DNA from: Ampelocalamus luodianensis
Taxonomy: Eukaryota; Streptophyta; Magnoliopsida; Poales; Poaceae
Reading direction: 5' to 3'
Assembly: GCA_036346255.1 (NCBI GenBank)
Contig: CM070639.1
Coordinates: forward strand, 30,162,165-30,226,164
Length of the DNA stretch: 64,000 nucleotides
Shown: piece by piece, positions 11,502 through 21,356 of the stretch
How the letters are laid out: every line of letters starts with the position of its first letter
Numbering within the stretch: position 1 is the first letter of the stretch
Program-made: the position numbers and the translations under genes
The notes under the pieces: model-generated
Database searches by the model: none
Told to the model about the DNA's origin: nothing
What the model saw: only the letters and a program-made list of their open reading frames with translations

Positions 11502-13011
11502 ATCAGAGCTAGAGAATTCCCCGGGAGAATTAACTAGAATCGATCGAGCTATTGGTGCAGAGTCAAATTCGCCTTACTAACAAAATCTAGTGATACAAAA
11601 GAAAAGGTAGCCCCGAATCAAATAGAACAAGTGCCTCTCTGAATCCACCAGAGCGTACTGTCACCACATCGGGACGACTCACCGACTCTGCCGTCGGCAT
11701 AGCGTAAGAGAGCTGCTGGCAGGCGGTGGGGCTCAGGCACCACTCGCGGTGGTGCGGAGGCTGCTGGAGGTCTTTGAAGGCGCCACTATCGGAAATGGGG
11801 CCACGGGAGGCGGCCAAAATACCACAGTGGTGGGGCTCCTCCAGGTGCAGGAAGGTAAGGCTGAGGCGGTGCCCAAGTAGGAGTAGGAGTAGCCGCTAAC
11901 ATCTGAACCGACCCTCAAGAAGAAGGCTGCGCTGCACCGAGATCAGCAGGTTCCCACTTGATGATACTGGCGGGATTCCGCCGACAAACCAATGCCTTAT
12001 GGCCCTCCTGACCACAATGGCGGCAAGACCGAACCAAGCGCACTCTGAAGCTCTATGCTCATTGCGCGCTTGAAGCACTTCATGCCCCGCAGGGACCGGA
12101 CGTAACCTAGGTGCAACGCCGACGCCTTCGAGGTGGAAGAAGACGTGCCCCGTGAACTTGGTCTTGAATGATTTCTGCGGCCCTTTGAACCTCTTGGAAG
12201 TGGGCCTCGAAGGTCCCACCCCACCGCCAAAACCCCTTTTACGGCTGCCACCGCACCTCGAAACCACAACGCCTTCCGCTCTGGCGGTCCCTCACCAAGC
12301 CGCATCTCGGTTCCATGCCCCGCTTGTTCGACCAGAGAACCAAATCCCGCAACTCCAATGCTCCCAATACTGCGGAACTCTTGCAGAGCCCCTGCGAAAC
12401 CTCTTGGCTTTTCTTCATCATTTGTAGCCACAGTGGAACAAAACGAACCAGGTTGTTAAAACCCGCTTCATACTCTCATCCTTTGTCATCTTACCACGCT
12501 TGAAGTTCTGCAAAGAGACTTCCATTCGCTCCACATATGAAGTGGATAAAACCTCTTCTGAAATGCTCAACAAAATGTTCCCGTGGCGGTCCATGAGTGC
12601 TGTCACGGCCATCGGGACTCCTTCCCACCGAGATATCCGCCCCTTCAATTGGAAAGCCACAACCGAGCCCTCATTTCGAGGTCATTCCCGAGCTCAAAGT
12701 GCCTCTCCATGTGCGCGGCCGATTAGGCTGCGTCAACCGGCGTGCGACCCGTCGAAGGTGTCCGGCCTCAATCGTTCCAGGTGTAATCCCATGGCATACA
12801 CCGCGGTGCGTGCTGCAGGGGCCACCACAGAGCGACAACAAAGCGCGGTGGTGGGGCTGGTTCTCTGTCTGCGTGAAGCAACCTCTTCCTCTGATTCCAC
12901 AGGGCTAGCTTCTCCAACTACGGAATTCTGAACTTCTGGCGGGGGCGATGCCTGGCCTCGCCCGGCTCCCTGCCGGCCACGACCACGACCTCGGCCTCCA
13001 CCCCTTGCCAT
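11502..13011 (-). pseudogene. gag with zinc knuckle and protease active site, frameshifted
   Basis: Encodes the capsid/nucleocapsid protein. The start at 13011 (MARGGGRGRGRGRQGAGRGQ, a Gly/Arg-rich N-terminus) is the first ATG after the leader. A CX2CX4HX4C zinc knuckle (CRHCGQEGHKALVC) is at 11984-12025. Near 11610-11640 ALVLFDSG is the aspartic-protease active site, followed at once by a frame break. The middle (12100-12700) shows many short frames in GC-rich DNA, where base errors are plausible. Confidence 0.8.
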
Positions 13012-13207
13012 ATCTAAACATTACAGCAAAACAATCAAACAATAAGCACTTACAACAACTGGGACCACAAGTATAGCCTAACTAGCAGCTATCACACAAG
13101 AGAAATAAAAAACTCAATAGTAGCGTAATGCAATGCATTAACCCATTCCCACCTACTGTGCATAGTGTGTCAAATTTAACTTTTCATATACCACGGACCT
13201 ACAGCCC
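13012..13207 (-). other. 5' leader between PBS and gag
   Basis: About 200 bp, AT-rich, no ORF of note. In this position retrotransposons carry packaging and translation signals; nothing specific is recognisable. Confidence 0.6.
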
Positions 13208-13219
13208 GCTCTGATACCA
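13208..13219 (-). other. Primer-binding site, initiator-Met tRNA type
   Basis: Minus-strand TGGTATCAGAGC, complementary to the 3' end of plant initiator methionine tRNA, two bases from the 5' LTR. It fixes element orientation as minus. Confidence 0.92.
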
Positions 13220-13221
13220 AC

Positions 13222-15673
13222 TGTAACACCCCAGCCCGACATGAGCCTGGAATGCTACTAAACAAACTCTAGTAACTCTAAAGTAGACAATCCTAATAAA
13301 TTTCGGCAGAACCTCCCTTGTAAAGTTAAATACACGGAGGTTCCAACACACAGTTTATTCAAATATTAATTAAAACTTTCATCCAAAGACATCAAAAGAT
13401 AAACAATGACATGCTAGAATCCAACAAAACTAGAGAGATATAAAGATCCACTACTCATCATTATTACATCAATCCATTGCATAAGACAAAGTATAATAAT
13501 CTAAAATCAACCGTTACAAGATCATTCAACTTTATTTATTTCATGTGGTATGTGTGTGACTAGCGATCTACTTCCCCATGCATGTCATTCTTGGCTCGGG
13601 TACCTAAAACAACAATAAAAGCAAGAGTGAGTCCACAGACTCAAAGTACATAAAGAAACTATAACATCAACATACATATAAAGGAGATCAACATCAAACA
13701 TCTCATATGCAAATGCAATGCTCAAGGAACCTTTATCTTTAACTTTACGTGTGCATTACACTAGTAATGCAGTATCGCGACCGCCGCCGCATACCCATGC
13801 ACGTCTTGCGCGCGCACGAGGACCAATTGCCCGTTACTCATGAAGTAACGGGGACCTCAACCCACACTCCACGAGTGAGGATCTCGGACCGTCACATTCA
13901 TGATGGGGTTCTCAAAGAAACATACTTGGTCACCGCGTGACCAAGCCTCAATATGTTCTCAATATGCAAATGCTCAACTCTCATTCATCATCAATCTTAC
14001 CAAAAGATTACCACATTGTACCATAGTAAAGCATAAGCATCATTTGAGCAATAACCATACTTAAACATTCATCAAGTATACCATCTTGCTATGCAACCAT
14101 ATATCAAATAACACACGATATAGCCAATCAATCAAACCACAATGCACTTGCCTTAACGCGTGAGAATGGAGGACGTGAAGACGGTGTTGCCTCGGTACCA
14201 ATCCCCACCTAATACATTAAGAATACACACTAAGACCACAGCAACGAAAAACATGAATTATATGGCGAACACAACAAGTAGCAGATTGCCACGCGATCCC
14301 GACCCCGCTTTCTTAAGTACTGAAATGCCCTCTGTGAACAGTCAAGTTCTAAAATTCATATCTTTCCGTACAGTGGTCCAAATTAGGTGTTCTTGGACTT
14401 CATTGAAAGGTAATAAAATTTCCCAACTAAACCTAGTTGGTGAGCCTCCCTGATTCGGCCATCTAAAATCACTTTTAAGCTGATTAACAAAATATTGATT
14501 TCACGTCACCCTTTCTGGACAGAGCACTAAAACTAACATAACTTTCAGCTCATTTACCCAAATGTCGCGTTCTTGTGCTTCCCTGAAAGCTACGACAATT
14601 ATCTACAACTTTCGTTATACTGAGATCCTCTAATTCTCTATTTAACTGATCGCAAAGGTTAGATTAGTAAAACCTGTCAGAATACTGACAGATTCGCAAA
14701 ACAGTCACACTAATTAATTCATAACTTCTGCTACATAGGTCGAAATAACGCGATCTAGCACTTCATCGAAAGGTGACAACGTCCTCTACAATACTCTAGG
14801 AGATGTCCAGGACTGATTCCGCCTTTAAGCATATCAAAACACCGGTCTAACACAAACTGTCCTGAATAGGCCTAATTACCGATATTGCTAAATCAAATTG
14901 TACACCAATAACTTGTCCCAACCACTAAAACAGCCGATGCATCCCTATTTGGATCTGTTGGTGGCGCCATAGCCACAGGCATGCAAACAAAGCTTCGCCA
15001 AACTACTAAATAATTTACAGCCGCATGCTTACATCTTTTCTAGTAGTAACACTAGAAGCCTAAGGCATGACATTAACTCATCACGTAACAACGCTAGCAA
15101 TTAAATAATCAAAATAGTGGATGAAAAAGGTGCAGCCCTATAGTTGATCTCTCTCTCCTAATTCTCCAAATCATGTAACGTGCATGCAGCCAACAATCTC
15201 TCCCAACTATTCAATTAAATAATCAAAGTAACCCCAATTAAATAATCTGGCCACAATCTATTCAACTACAGCCCTAATATTTAATTACTAATGCCATGGA
15301 ATGCATGCAAGACACAGACCCAATCGTAGCAAAGAACAGCAAAGGACATATCTACAAAGAACTGAAAAAGCAAAACACGGCCGGAGACTCACGCGGTGGA
15401 TGGCGACTTCCAAGCCTTCACGCGCGCGCGGTGGGGGCGCCTCGGGCGATCGGCAATAAAGCCGGGCGGCGCAATCGCACGCCTACGGCGTCCACCGCAC
15501 AGCGTCAAAGGCAGCGGTGACTGGTGCTGGCCTCCACTTGCACACAAGGGAAAAGAAAACGAAGAGGTGGCGGCGCCCGGAGAAAAAGAAAGGAACGCTA
15601 GGGTTTCTAAACTCCTCCCCCTCAATGATTCTTTTATACCAGCGCGAGCCAATTCCCCCTAAAAACTCTAAAA

Positions 15674-15737
<64 letters not shown>

Positions 15738-15782
15738 AGTCTAATTACGTCGGCCCTTAAGGGTTAATTTCAGGATATTACA
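13222..15782 (-). repeat. 5' LTR of the 5708-15782 element
   Basis: 2561 bp, close copy of 5708-8270. Differences seen by eye include C/T changes at CG sites and small indels clustered in GC-rich spots (for example around 13790-13870 and 15410-15560). It holds the longer TA tract at 15675-15732 and a TATA box at 15631-15638. It is followed by TSD CCTGC. Confidence 0.95.
15675..15732. repeat. TA dinucleotide microsatellite in LTR
   Basis: About 29 TA units; counterpart of 8163-8211 in the sister LTR. Confidence 0.95.
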
Positions 15783-15787
15783 CCTGC
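15783..15787. repeat. Target-site duplication, right (CCTGC)
   Basis: Matches 5703-5707. Joining the flanks restores CCCTGCAGGG, a palindrome also present in related LTRs at 38885-38894 and 52450. Confidence 0.95.
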
Positions 15788-16610
15788 AGGGTTAAAACTA
15801 TTCGAATAGCCTCGTTCTAGGTTATGGACATGCTTGGTAAGGTCGTGCAAGAACTAGACTATAACCTTTTAAAAACTTAAAACTTGACATGGGTGGTATG
15901 AAGGGTACTTCATGCTATTGTTGTGGTGACTATTGGGTTAGTCACTTCTAGGACATTGTTGTTCTCTATCTATTGTTATACTCGTCTCACTTTTATTTGA
16001 ACAATAGAAATTAATTGCAAACTTGCTTTCAAATGTATTACCTTATTGCAAAGAAAACTTGCTTTATCTTGAAAATAAGTCGAGCCTCTTCCACTTAAAT
16101 AAAGCTTGCATGTAGTTAATTATAGTTCTGTTATCTTACACATCAGTCTTGCAGTACAAAAACAATTTTGTACTCGGATGCTATCTTAATTGTTTTGTTG
16201 AAGAGGAAGAAGGTGAGCTCGAGGGCCTCACTTTTGTGAGATTTGTTGTAGCGGTGTGCGGAGCGATTAGCTTGGCGGTCCGGTTGGTTGCCTTGTGGGT
16301 AAGGCACACCGATTGACTTTTGTTTATCGCCATCTTATGGCCCTTTGCTTCCATTGTTTAAATTAGCTACTTATGTGTTATTTGGCGGTCGGCCTCTCTT
16401 TGTAATAACTCTTTTTATATTAAGTATATCTTTCGATTATTGCTTTTGCTTGGCTCTATGTGTATGAATGGAATTGATGCATGATTTTGTAACAGGTGTG
16501 TATCTGCATTTAGGAAGTATACATATCTCGGGCTTGGTTTATTTGATTTGTGCTGCTAGGACCAAGTGGATGGTTAAGCAGTACAAGCCGAATAAACCGG
16601 GGTCCTCACA
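15788..16610 (+). repeat. 3' LTR of Tekay-like element, right part
   Basis: Continues the LTR that broke at 5707. The end CCGGGGTCCTCACA matches the LTR ends at 53429 and (minus strand) 38100, which sit beside PBSs, so the boundary at 16610 is well supported. It contains the palindrome CTATTCGAATAG (15798-15809) and a 9-bp hairpin (16153-16174). Confidence 0.82.
16153..16174 (+). promoter_or_regulatory. Conserved LTR hairpin (AGTACAAAA/TTTTGTACT form)
   Basis: Perfect 9-bp stem 16153-16161 with 16166-16174, loop of four, preceded by CTTGC and followed by CGG. It occupies the place of the GAGTAC/GTACTC hairpins at 52824, 38522 and 26367, about 440 nt before the LTR end. Confidence 0.55.
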
Positions 16611-18243
16611 GTCCAAAACTGCCCACATTGGAATGGTGGGACTTCACATGCCCATGCTGGAATTGATGAGACTTTAGACTCCACTCTCGTGGAGCTCCAC
16701 TCCCTTGGACGGAACATGAACATGGATGCATGAATGATCTTATGTATTATGACTACCATCGTATCCACACATATGAAAAGAATATATCATTGAAGCTTGA
16801 CACATATCAAATGAAGATACAACACGAACAATAGGCATCCAAAATTCACAAAATATATGCTTGTCGATGTACTTATGAATAAGGACTAGCATCACCTCCA
16901 ATAGTATTAGACTCCACTCCCGTGGACGGAACATGAACATGATCATCGGAACTTCTCACGTATCAAATGAAAACACAGCATGAACCTCAAGCATCCAACA
17001 TACACAATTCATACAAATGTCAATGTACTTGCCTTTAGCGTTGCGACGCGTTGGAGGCAACAATGATGCCACTAACCTCGGCGCCTCACCCCCTACACCA
17101 AAGTTACTCAATAAGAACCAAGACATCATGACACTACTCGCATCGCTCCTAACACATACCCCAACCACGCCAATTAATTGTGCACATTTGTTCGAATTAA
17201 ACCACATTCTAACAGGGAACCTTGGCAGACAGCAACAGTAAAAGTAACATAACTTTTGCTATAAAACTCGAAAAGGGTGTTCTCAGGCTTGTTTGAAAGG
17301 TAACAAGATTATCTACAATAACCTAGTTGAGCGAAAGCGTTGAATCTGCCATTAACTTGATCATATATCAAAAGGAAAACTAATATTTTATTCTCGTCAG
17401 GATTGTGGACAGTCAACTTAAAACGTGCACAACTTTTGTTCTACAAATCCAAATGGGGTGTTCTTTATCAATCCTGAAAACTAATAAGGTCACGTACAAA
17501 AGTCGTTATGGGCAAGTCTTCTGAATCATTAACTAACTAGGTCATATTTTATCAATTACAGAGACTGCTATTTCTCGTCGAGTTCTGGACAGCAGAAACT
17601 AAAACGATCATAACTTTTGATCCGTATGTCGGAATCAGGTGTTCTTGGCGGCCACCGAAAGCTAAGAACATTATCTAAATAACTCTAGGAGATAAAAACT
17701 TCTGATTCGGCTTACAAGATGTCGAAACATCCCGCGTAATATACTGGACAGATTCGAATCTACTGCAGACTGACTTTGATCCAAACGATTCTAATCGGTT
17801 TCGCATCTAAACAACATCAAAATTGCGGGGAAACGAATTAATACCCTTGGAGACACATGAAACGCTGAACAAAAACCCACGAAGAGTATCTTCTTCTTCT
17901 CCTCCTTTCTTCTCCTTCCACCATGGCCAGCGCGGCACCTCGGAGCGTCTTCCTCATCTTGGTAGAGCAGCACGGAGGGGGGGCTGCTACAGTACCATGT
18001 GCTACAGTGTAGCATGGTACTGTAGCAGAGGGTAGGGTTTTGGGGAAGGGGACCCCCCTTCTTGACTCCACTACAAGGCCGGCCCACTTGGCTAGGACGT
18101 CTTGGGCTGAAAGCCCAAGGTCCAATCCTCCCTCAAATCCTGAATTTTCTTTTAATTTTCCTCTAAACTTTAGTGCATTCAAATTTGAATAAATTTCTCT
18201 TCCGAATAATATGTTCTCTCTATTTGATATTCGAGGTATTACA
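16611..18243 (-). repeat. Fragment of another long gypsy-type LTR
   Basis: Reading the minus strand from 18243, it begins TGTAATACCTCGAATATC, like the LTR start TGTAATACCCCGAATG at 45471, and shares GC-rich and CTGCTACAGTACC-type elements with that family. It interrupts the LINE at 18243/18244 and is cut at 16610 by the Tekay-like element, so its other end is outside the window. Two partial copies of GGACGGAACATGAACATG lie near 16708 and 16923. ORFs in it show no family signature. Confidence 0.65.
17984..18028. repeat. 45-bp near-perfect palindrome
   Basis: Arms 17984-17999 (CTGCTACAGTACCATG) and 18013-18028 are exact reverse complements; the 13-bp centre is itself almost symmetrical. In LTR orientation it lies about 215-260 bp from the LTR start. 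The related LTR at 45690-45750 has several looser CTACAGTA words. It could form a cruciform in DNA or a hairpin in RNA. Confidence 0.85.
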
Positions 18244-18987
18244 CTAATTCAAATTTAAATAAAGGTTGATTCCCTCTATGAGAGGCCACTCACGTATTTA
18301 AAAGCAACGGCGTATGATCGGACAGAGACCGTTAAAGAGCATTGACTGTGACCAAAAGAAAATTTTGCTCCCAGTCCAAACTCATTAAAACTCTATCCAG
18401 TTTTTCAAAGGTTGGATTATTTAACGAATTAGCCCAAGTATATCGCCTTCCAGATAAATCAATTTCTCGTAAATCCAAATTATTAATCACGACATTAAAC
18501 AAAAAAGGCCATCTAGAATCAAAATTATCATTATTTTTTTCACCCGAATGCCTAATGATATTAAAATCGCCCCCACTAAAATGGGAAGTGATTCTTTACT
18601 ACAAACATGCACAAGTTCATTGAGAAACTTCTCCTTGAATTGAGCTTGAGCTGCACCAGAAATGACCACAAGAACCCATTGGAAATCATCTTCTCTATTT
18701 TAAGATGAAACTTTACATAGAGCTCACAAACATCAATAGATCCAATATCATACACCTGAGGGTCCACCCCTAAAAAAATACCCCCCGACCTACCTTGTGC
18801 TCGGGAAAAATGCCACAAAAAATCCCTTCCACCACAAAGATGCTTAAGATTAGATACCGAAAAAATCTTTTTTAACAGTTTCAAGAATAGCCACAAAGTC
18901 TAAATGCTGCTCCTTAACCACCTCGCAAATGAACCGATGTTTAGCCAAGTCTTCTAGACCTCTGCTATTCCAAAAAAGACCTTTCAT
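18244..18987 (-). pseudogene. LINE ORF2, apurinic endonuclease domain, truncated
   Basis: Would nick target DNA for target-primed reverse transcription. In shifting frames: GLFWNSRG at the start, GRSGGIFLGVD, ILVGGDFN-like sequence near 18555, RYTWAN-like sequence near 18440 and SDHTPLLL near 18325, the order found in plant LINE exo/endonuclease domains. Starts at ATG 18987, which overlaps the ORF1 stop. Several frameshifts. It ends in FKFEL, where the LTR at 18243 cuts it; RT is absent. Confidence 0.85.
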
Positions 18988-20157
18988 TTGAACTTTAATT
19001 TGATTGGCTTCTTATAAGATCTATTACTTTTCTTCTTTCCTGAACTAGACAACTGCTTTTTATGTGTTACTACTGTAAAATGAGAGTCATCTTCCACTAA
19101 CGAATCATCATCTAAATCACTACAAAAATGATTAAGGGATGAGATATCAATGTAATCCTGGTCCTCATCCTCCAATTCCTCACTGTCTACAATTCCTTTA
19201 TTTTTTTGTCTACCTAACTCAAGGTTCTTGATACTTTGAACTGAACTAGCAATCTCTCACTATTACCTCCTAAGGAAATTCCAATGCTAGAAACTTTTTC
19301 AATTATTTGCTCATTTGAAAAAGATAAAATTAAAAATTTATCACTAGACTTATTTGGATCTAATTCGAGATTACGAATTTTTGCACGCCGTGCAGCCTTC
19401 TGGACCGAATCCTCATCACCGACCTGCTGTCTTTTGATGCGTTCACTCTGCCTAGGTTCCACCATATCAACTCCAGCTGAACTTGAACATGTTGCCACCT
19501 TGTTGTTTATTGTGTCCGCCTTAACAGACAAAAAAACCACCTCATCCACCCCTCGGCTTGCCGCTGAATTCACCAAATCAAGGCCAGCAGGACTTGAACT
19601 CATTGCCTCCTTGCTGTTTATTGTGTCAGCCTCTACAGCCAAAGAGACCATCTTCAGCCCTCGGCTTGCTGCTGAGTCCCCCAGGCGACTAATCCTCCCA
19701 ACAAACTCTGCTGCAGCGAAATTGTCCTCCTCAGGAGAGACCAACCGCAGCCCTTTCCTTGCTGCTGAAACACCCATGCACTTGAAATTCCCAACAGTCT
19801 CGGCTGGAGCGAAAATGTCCTCCTCAGCCTCTTTCTCGTCGGCATTGTCTGGAGAGCAAGGAAACATGGATGGCTTGGTTAATTCAACAACTGCCGATGG
19901 ATCATGATTGTCTTGTTCACTAACGAGGTCCTCTGGAGGATGCAGGGGCACTTCTGATGATAACACATTCATTGATTGTGTTTCCACCAATGAACATCCC
20001 TTTTCTGCCTTAGGTGAGGACATCTCAGCGTCTAAAACCTGTTCTGTGGGGCTAACTACAGCAGCAACCATCCCATCCTTTACTGTGAAATGAGCATCCA
20101 TCCCAAAGCCTTCACCCGACACCGATTGAGCTGTGTTAAGACCATCCTTTTGAACTG
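18984..20157 (-). pseudogene. LINE ORF1, C-terminal linker region
   Basis: Acidic, Ser/Ala-rich low-complexity region typical of the part after the zinc knuckle in DUF4283 LINE proteins. One long frame runs 19214-20122, then a frameshift near 19215 leads to the last 63 residues ending in a basic tail KKKSNRSYKKPIKLKFK and TGA at 18984. An internal duplication is visible: two blocks with AASRG and VKADTIN/VEADTIN plus an SSPAGLD/SSSAGVD pair. No enzymatic motif. Orientation agrees with ORF2. Confidence 0.75.
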
Positions 20158-20747
20158 TGGGTGAGATTCAGTGTGAGAGGACTTTTTGACGACATGAAGA
20201 GGGCCTGGGGTTTACGTCACAACATGGACGTGAAGGCACTCAAGGGGAATATGTTTCTCATTGAGTTTGCTTCGGAAGGAGATTTCAAGTTCGTGATGAG
20301 AGGGGGTCCATGGTTGCACAAGGGCCATGCCCTAATCGTTGCACCTTATGATGGCATTACCCGACCTTCTGAGGTTAGTTTGAATGTCCGGCCAACTTGG
20401 GTATAAATCCATGATCTCCCGAGAGCTATGATAACTGAAAGCATTGGGAAGGTGCTAGGTGGTAGGCTCGGTTCTGTGTTGGAGGTAGATGTGGATGTCA
20501 ATGGAGGACTTCAGGGGGAGTTTTTCCGCATAAGGGTGGCTTTGTCGTGCAACAAGCCACTACGGCGACTTCTGATGGTAAAGCCCAAAGGGAGAGCAGA
20601 TGCAGAAAAGTATAATCTCAAGTATCAGAGGGTACCTCTTTTTTGCTTTTATTGTGGTTGTATGGGGCATACTGAACGTGACTACGTTGCAAAGGTGAAG
20701 AATTTGTCAGGCATTCGCTTTGGGTTAGATTTAAGGGCTTCCTTCCC
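20158..20747 (+). pseudogene. LINE ORF1 N-terminal part (DUF4283 + zinc knuckle), inverted
   Basis: RNA-binding protein of the LINE particle. The frame at 20161-20406 (GNMFLIEFASEGDFKFVMRG, then GPWLHKGHALIV) is typical DUF4283. After a stop at 20404, the 20428-20814 frame continues FFRIRVAL and the zinc knuckle at 20644-20685, CFYCGCMGHTERD, whose last Cys codon is TAC (Tyr) instead of TGC. Residues after ~20747 come from the Reina LTR, so the 128-aa frame is chimeric at its end. The opposite strand to the rest of the LINE indicates an inversion. Confidence 0.85.
20743..20747. repeat. Candidate target site of the Reina-like element (TTCCC)
   Basis: Five bases beside the LTR end at 20748. 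The matching copy should lie beyond the tandem Reina copy, outside the window, so this is unconfirmed. Confidence 0.3.
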
Positions 20748-20953
20748 TGTCATGGGTTGGCCATTAGCTCATCACCATCGCAGAAGAACACAAAGAGGAG
20801 AAGGGGAAAGTTAAACTATAGTTTCTATTCTCTTCTGTTCGATACCTTTTCAGAAATGGAATAGTGTTCCTTTTTAACAACACCACCAACACACACGGCT
20901 GATTACATGGGCCAGGCCCAACTCACTCATACTAAACCCAGCTTAACATCTCA
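20748..20953 (-). repeat. 3' LTR of the Reina-like element
   Basis: 206 bp, TG...CA, matching 43962-44167 with a modest number of differences. Minus-strand start TGAGATGTTAAG follows a purine-rich stretch (GGCGGGAGGAGT, 20954-20966). Confidence 0.85.
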
Positions 20954-20996
20954 ACTCCTCCCGCCTTGAGACCCTCTTCCTTCAGCTCCCTCATTG

Positions 20997-21342
20997 TCAG
21001 TCTTCAGTTGTCGTTTGCATCTCCTCTTCTATTGTCGCCCCCTTAGCCATCATCACATTACTTCCCGCTCCAGATTTAGCCTGTCCCCAAGCTAAGGCAC
21101 TGGGAAACTGGGTGCACAATACATCGTAGTCCTCCCAAGTAGCCATTGCCGCCGGTAGTGACTCTCACTTGATCAAAACCTGCAAATGAGCTGCATTGCC
21201 CTTTTTGACCAACCGCCAATCCAAGATTTCTTCTGGCTGCAATTCCACTCGAGAGAAATCAATTGGATTAGGAATAGCTGCAAATACTGGGGTATGGTTA
21301 GGAACTTGTGGTTTCAACTGAGAAACATGAAACACCGGGTGG
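20997..21342 (-). pseudogene. Reina-like integrase tail with chromodomain
   Basis: The minus strand reads HPVFHVSQLKP (~21300-21340, continuing across the hAT insertion), then ILDWRLVKKG, VLIKWESLP and ATWEDYD, the classical chromodomain order with aromatic residues present, ending at TGA 20997-20999. This part reads in one frame. Removing the hAT and one TSD copy joins it to 25633-25989. Confidence 0.88.
21335..21342. repeat. hAT target-site duplication, left (CCGGGTGG)
   Basis: Eight-base direct repeat, identical to 25625-25632; eight bases is characteristic of hAT insertions. Confidence 0.97.
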
Positions 21343-21356
21343 CAGGGGCGGAGCTA
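21343..21356 (+). repeat. hAT 5' terminal inverted repeat
   Basis: CAGGGGCGGAGCTA; 11 of 14 positions match the 3' TIR. The beginning CAGGGGCGGA is common in plant hATs. Confidence 0.92.

Larger units (their letters stand above)
5708..15782 (-). mobile_element. Complete Ty3/gypsy retrotransposon (chromovirus type), 10,075 bp
   Basis: Two near-identical LTRs (5708-8270 and 13222-15782) bound an internal region read on the minus strand. PBS, gag, protease, RT, RNase H, integrase and PPT follow in normal order, with matching CCTGC TSDs. Protein order (integrase after RT) makes it gypsy; the integrase tail NVFHVSMLRKYL plus chromodomain suggests a Tekay/Del-type chromovirus. Reading frames are broken in gag, RNase H and integrase, so it looks non-autonomous as read. 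It sits inside the LTR of the 1-16610 element. In a ~600-bp stretch compared by eye, the LTRs differ by roughly eight substitutions, suggesting a fairly recent insertion. Confidence 0.96.
18244..20747 (-). mobile_element. Plant LINE (non-LTR) fragment with inverted 5' segment
   Basis: The minus strand carries the C-terminal half of ORF1 and the endonuclease part of ORF2; the DUF4283 and zinc-knuckle half of ORF1 lies on the plus strand at 20158-20747. The two halves meet head to head near 20157. This is the layout expected from twin priming. The 3' part with reverse transcriptase and poly(A) is missing beyond 18243, where a gypsy LTR was inserted. The other end is cut at 20747 by the Reina-like LTR. 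Confidence 0.85.

Noticed and set aside
13208..13219. Possible tRNA gene at the tRNA-like PBS motifs
   Set aside because: Only the 12-13-base 3' complement of initiator-Met tRNA is present at each PBS; there is no cloverleaf. No tRNA or rRNA gene was recognised anywhere.
19284..19907. 207-aa plus-strand ORF
   Set aside because: It is the antisense shadow of LINE ORF1, whose minus-strand frame is longer and fits the LINE gene order.
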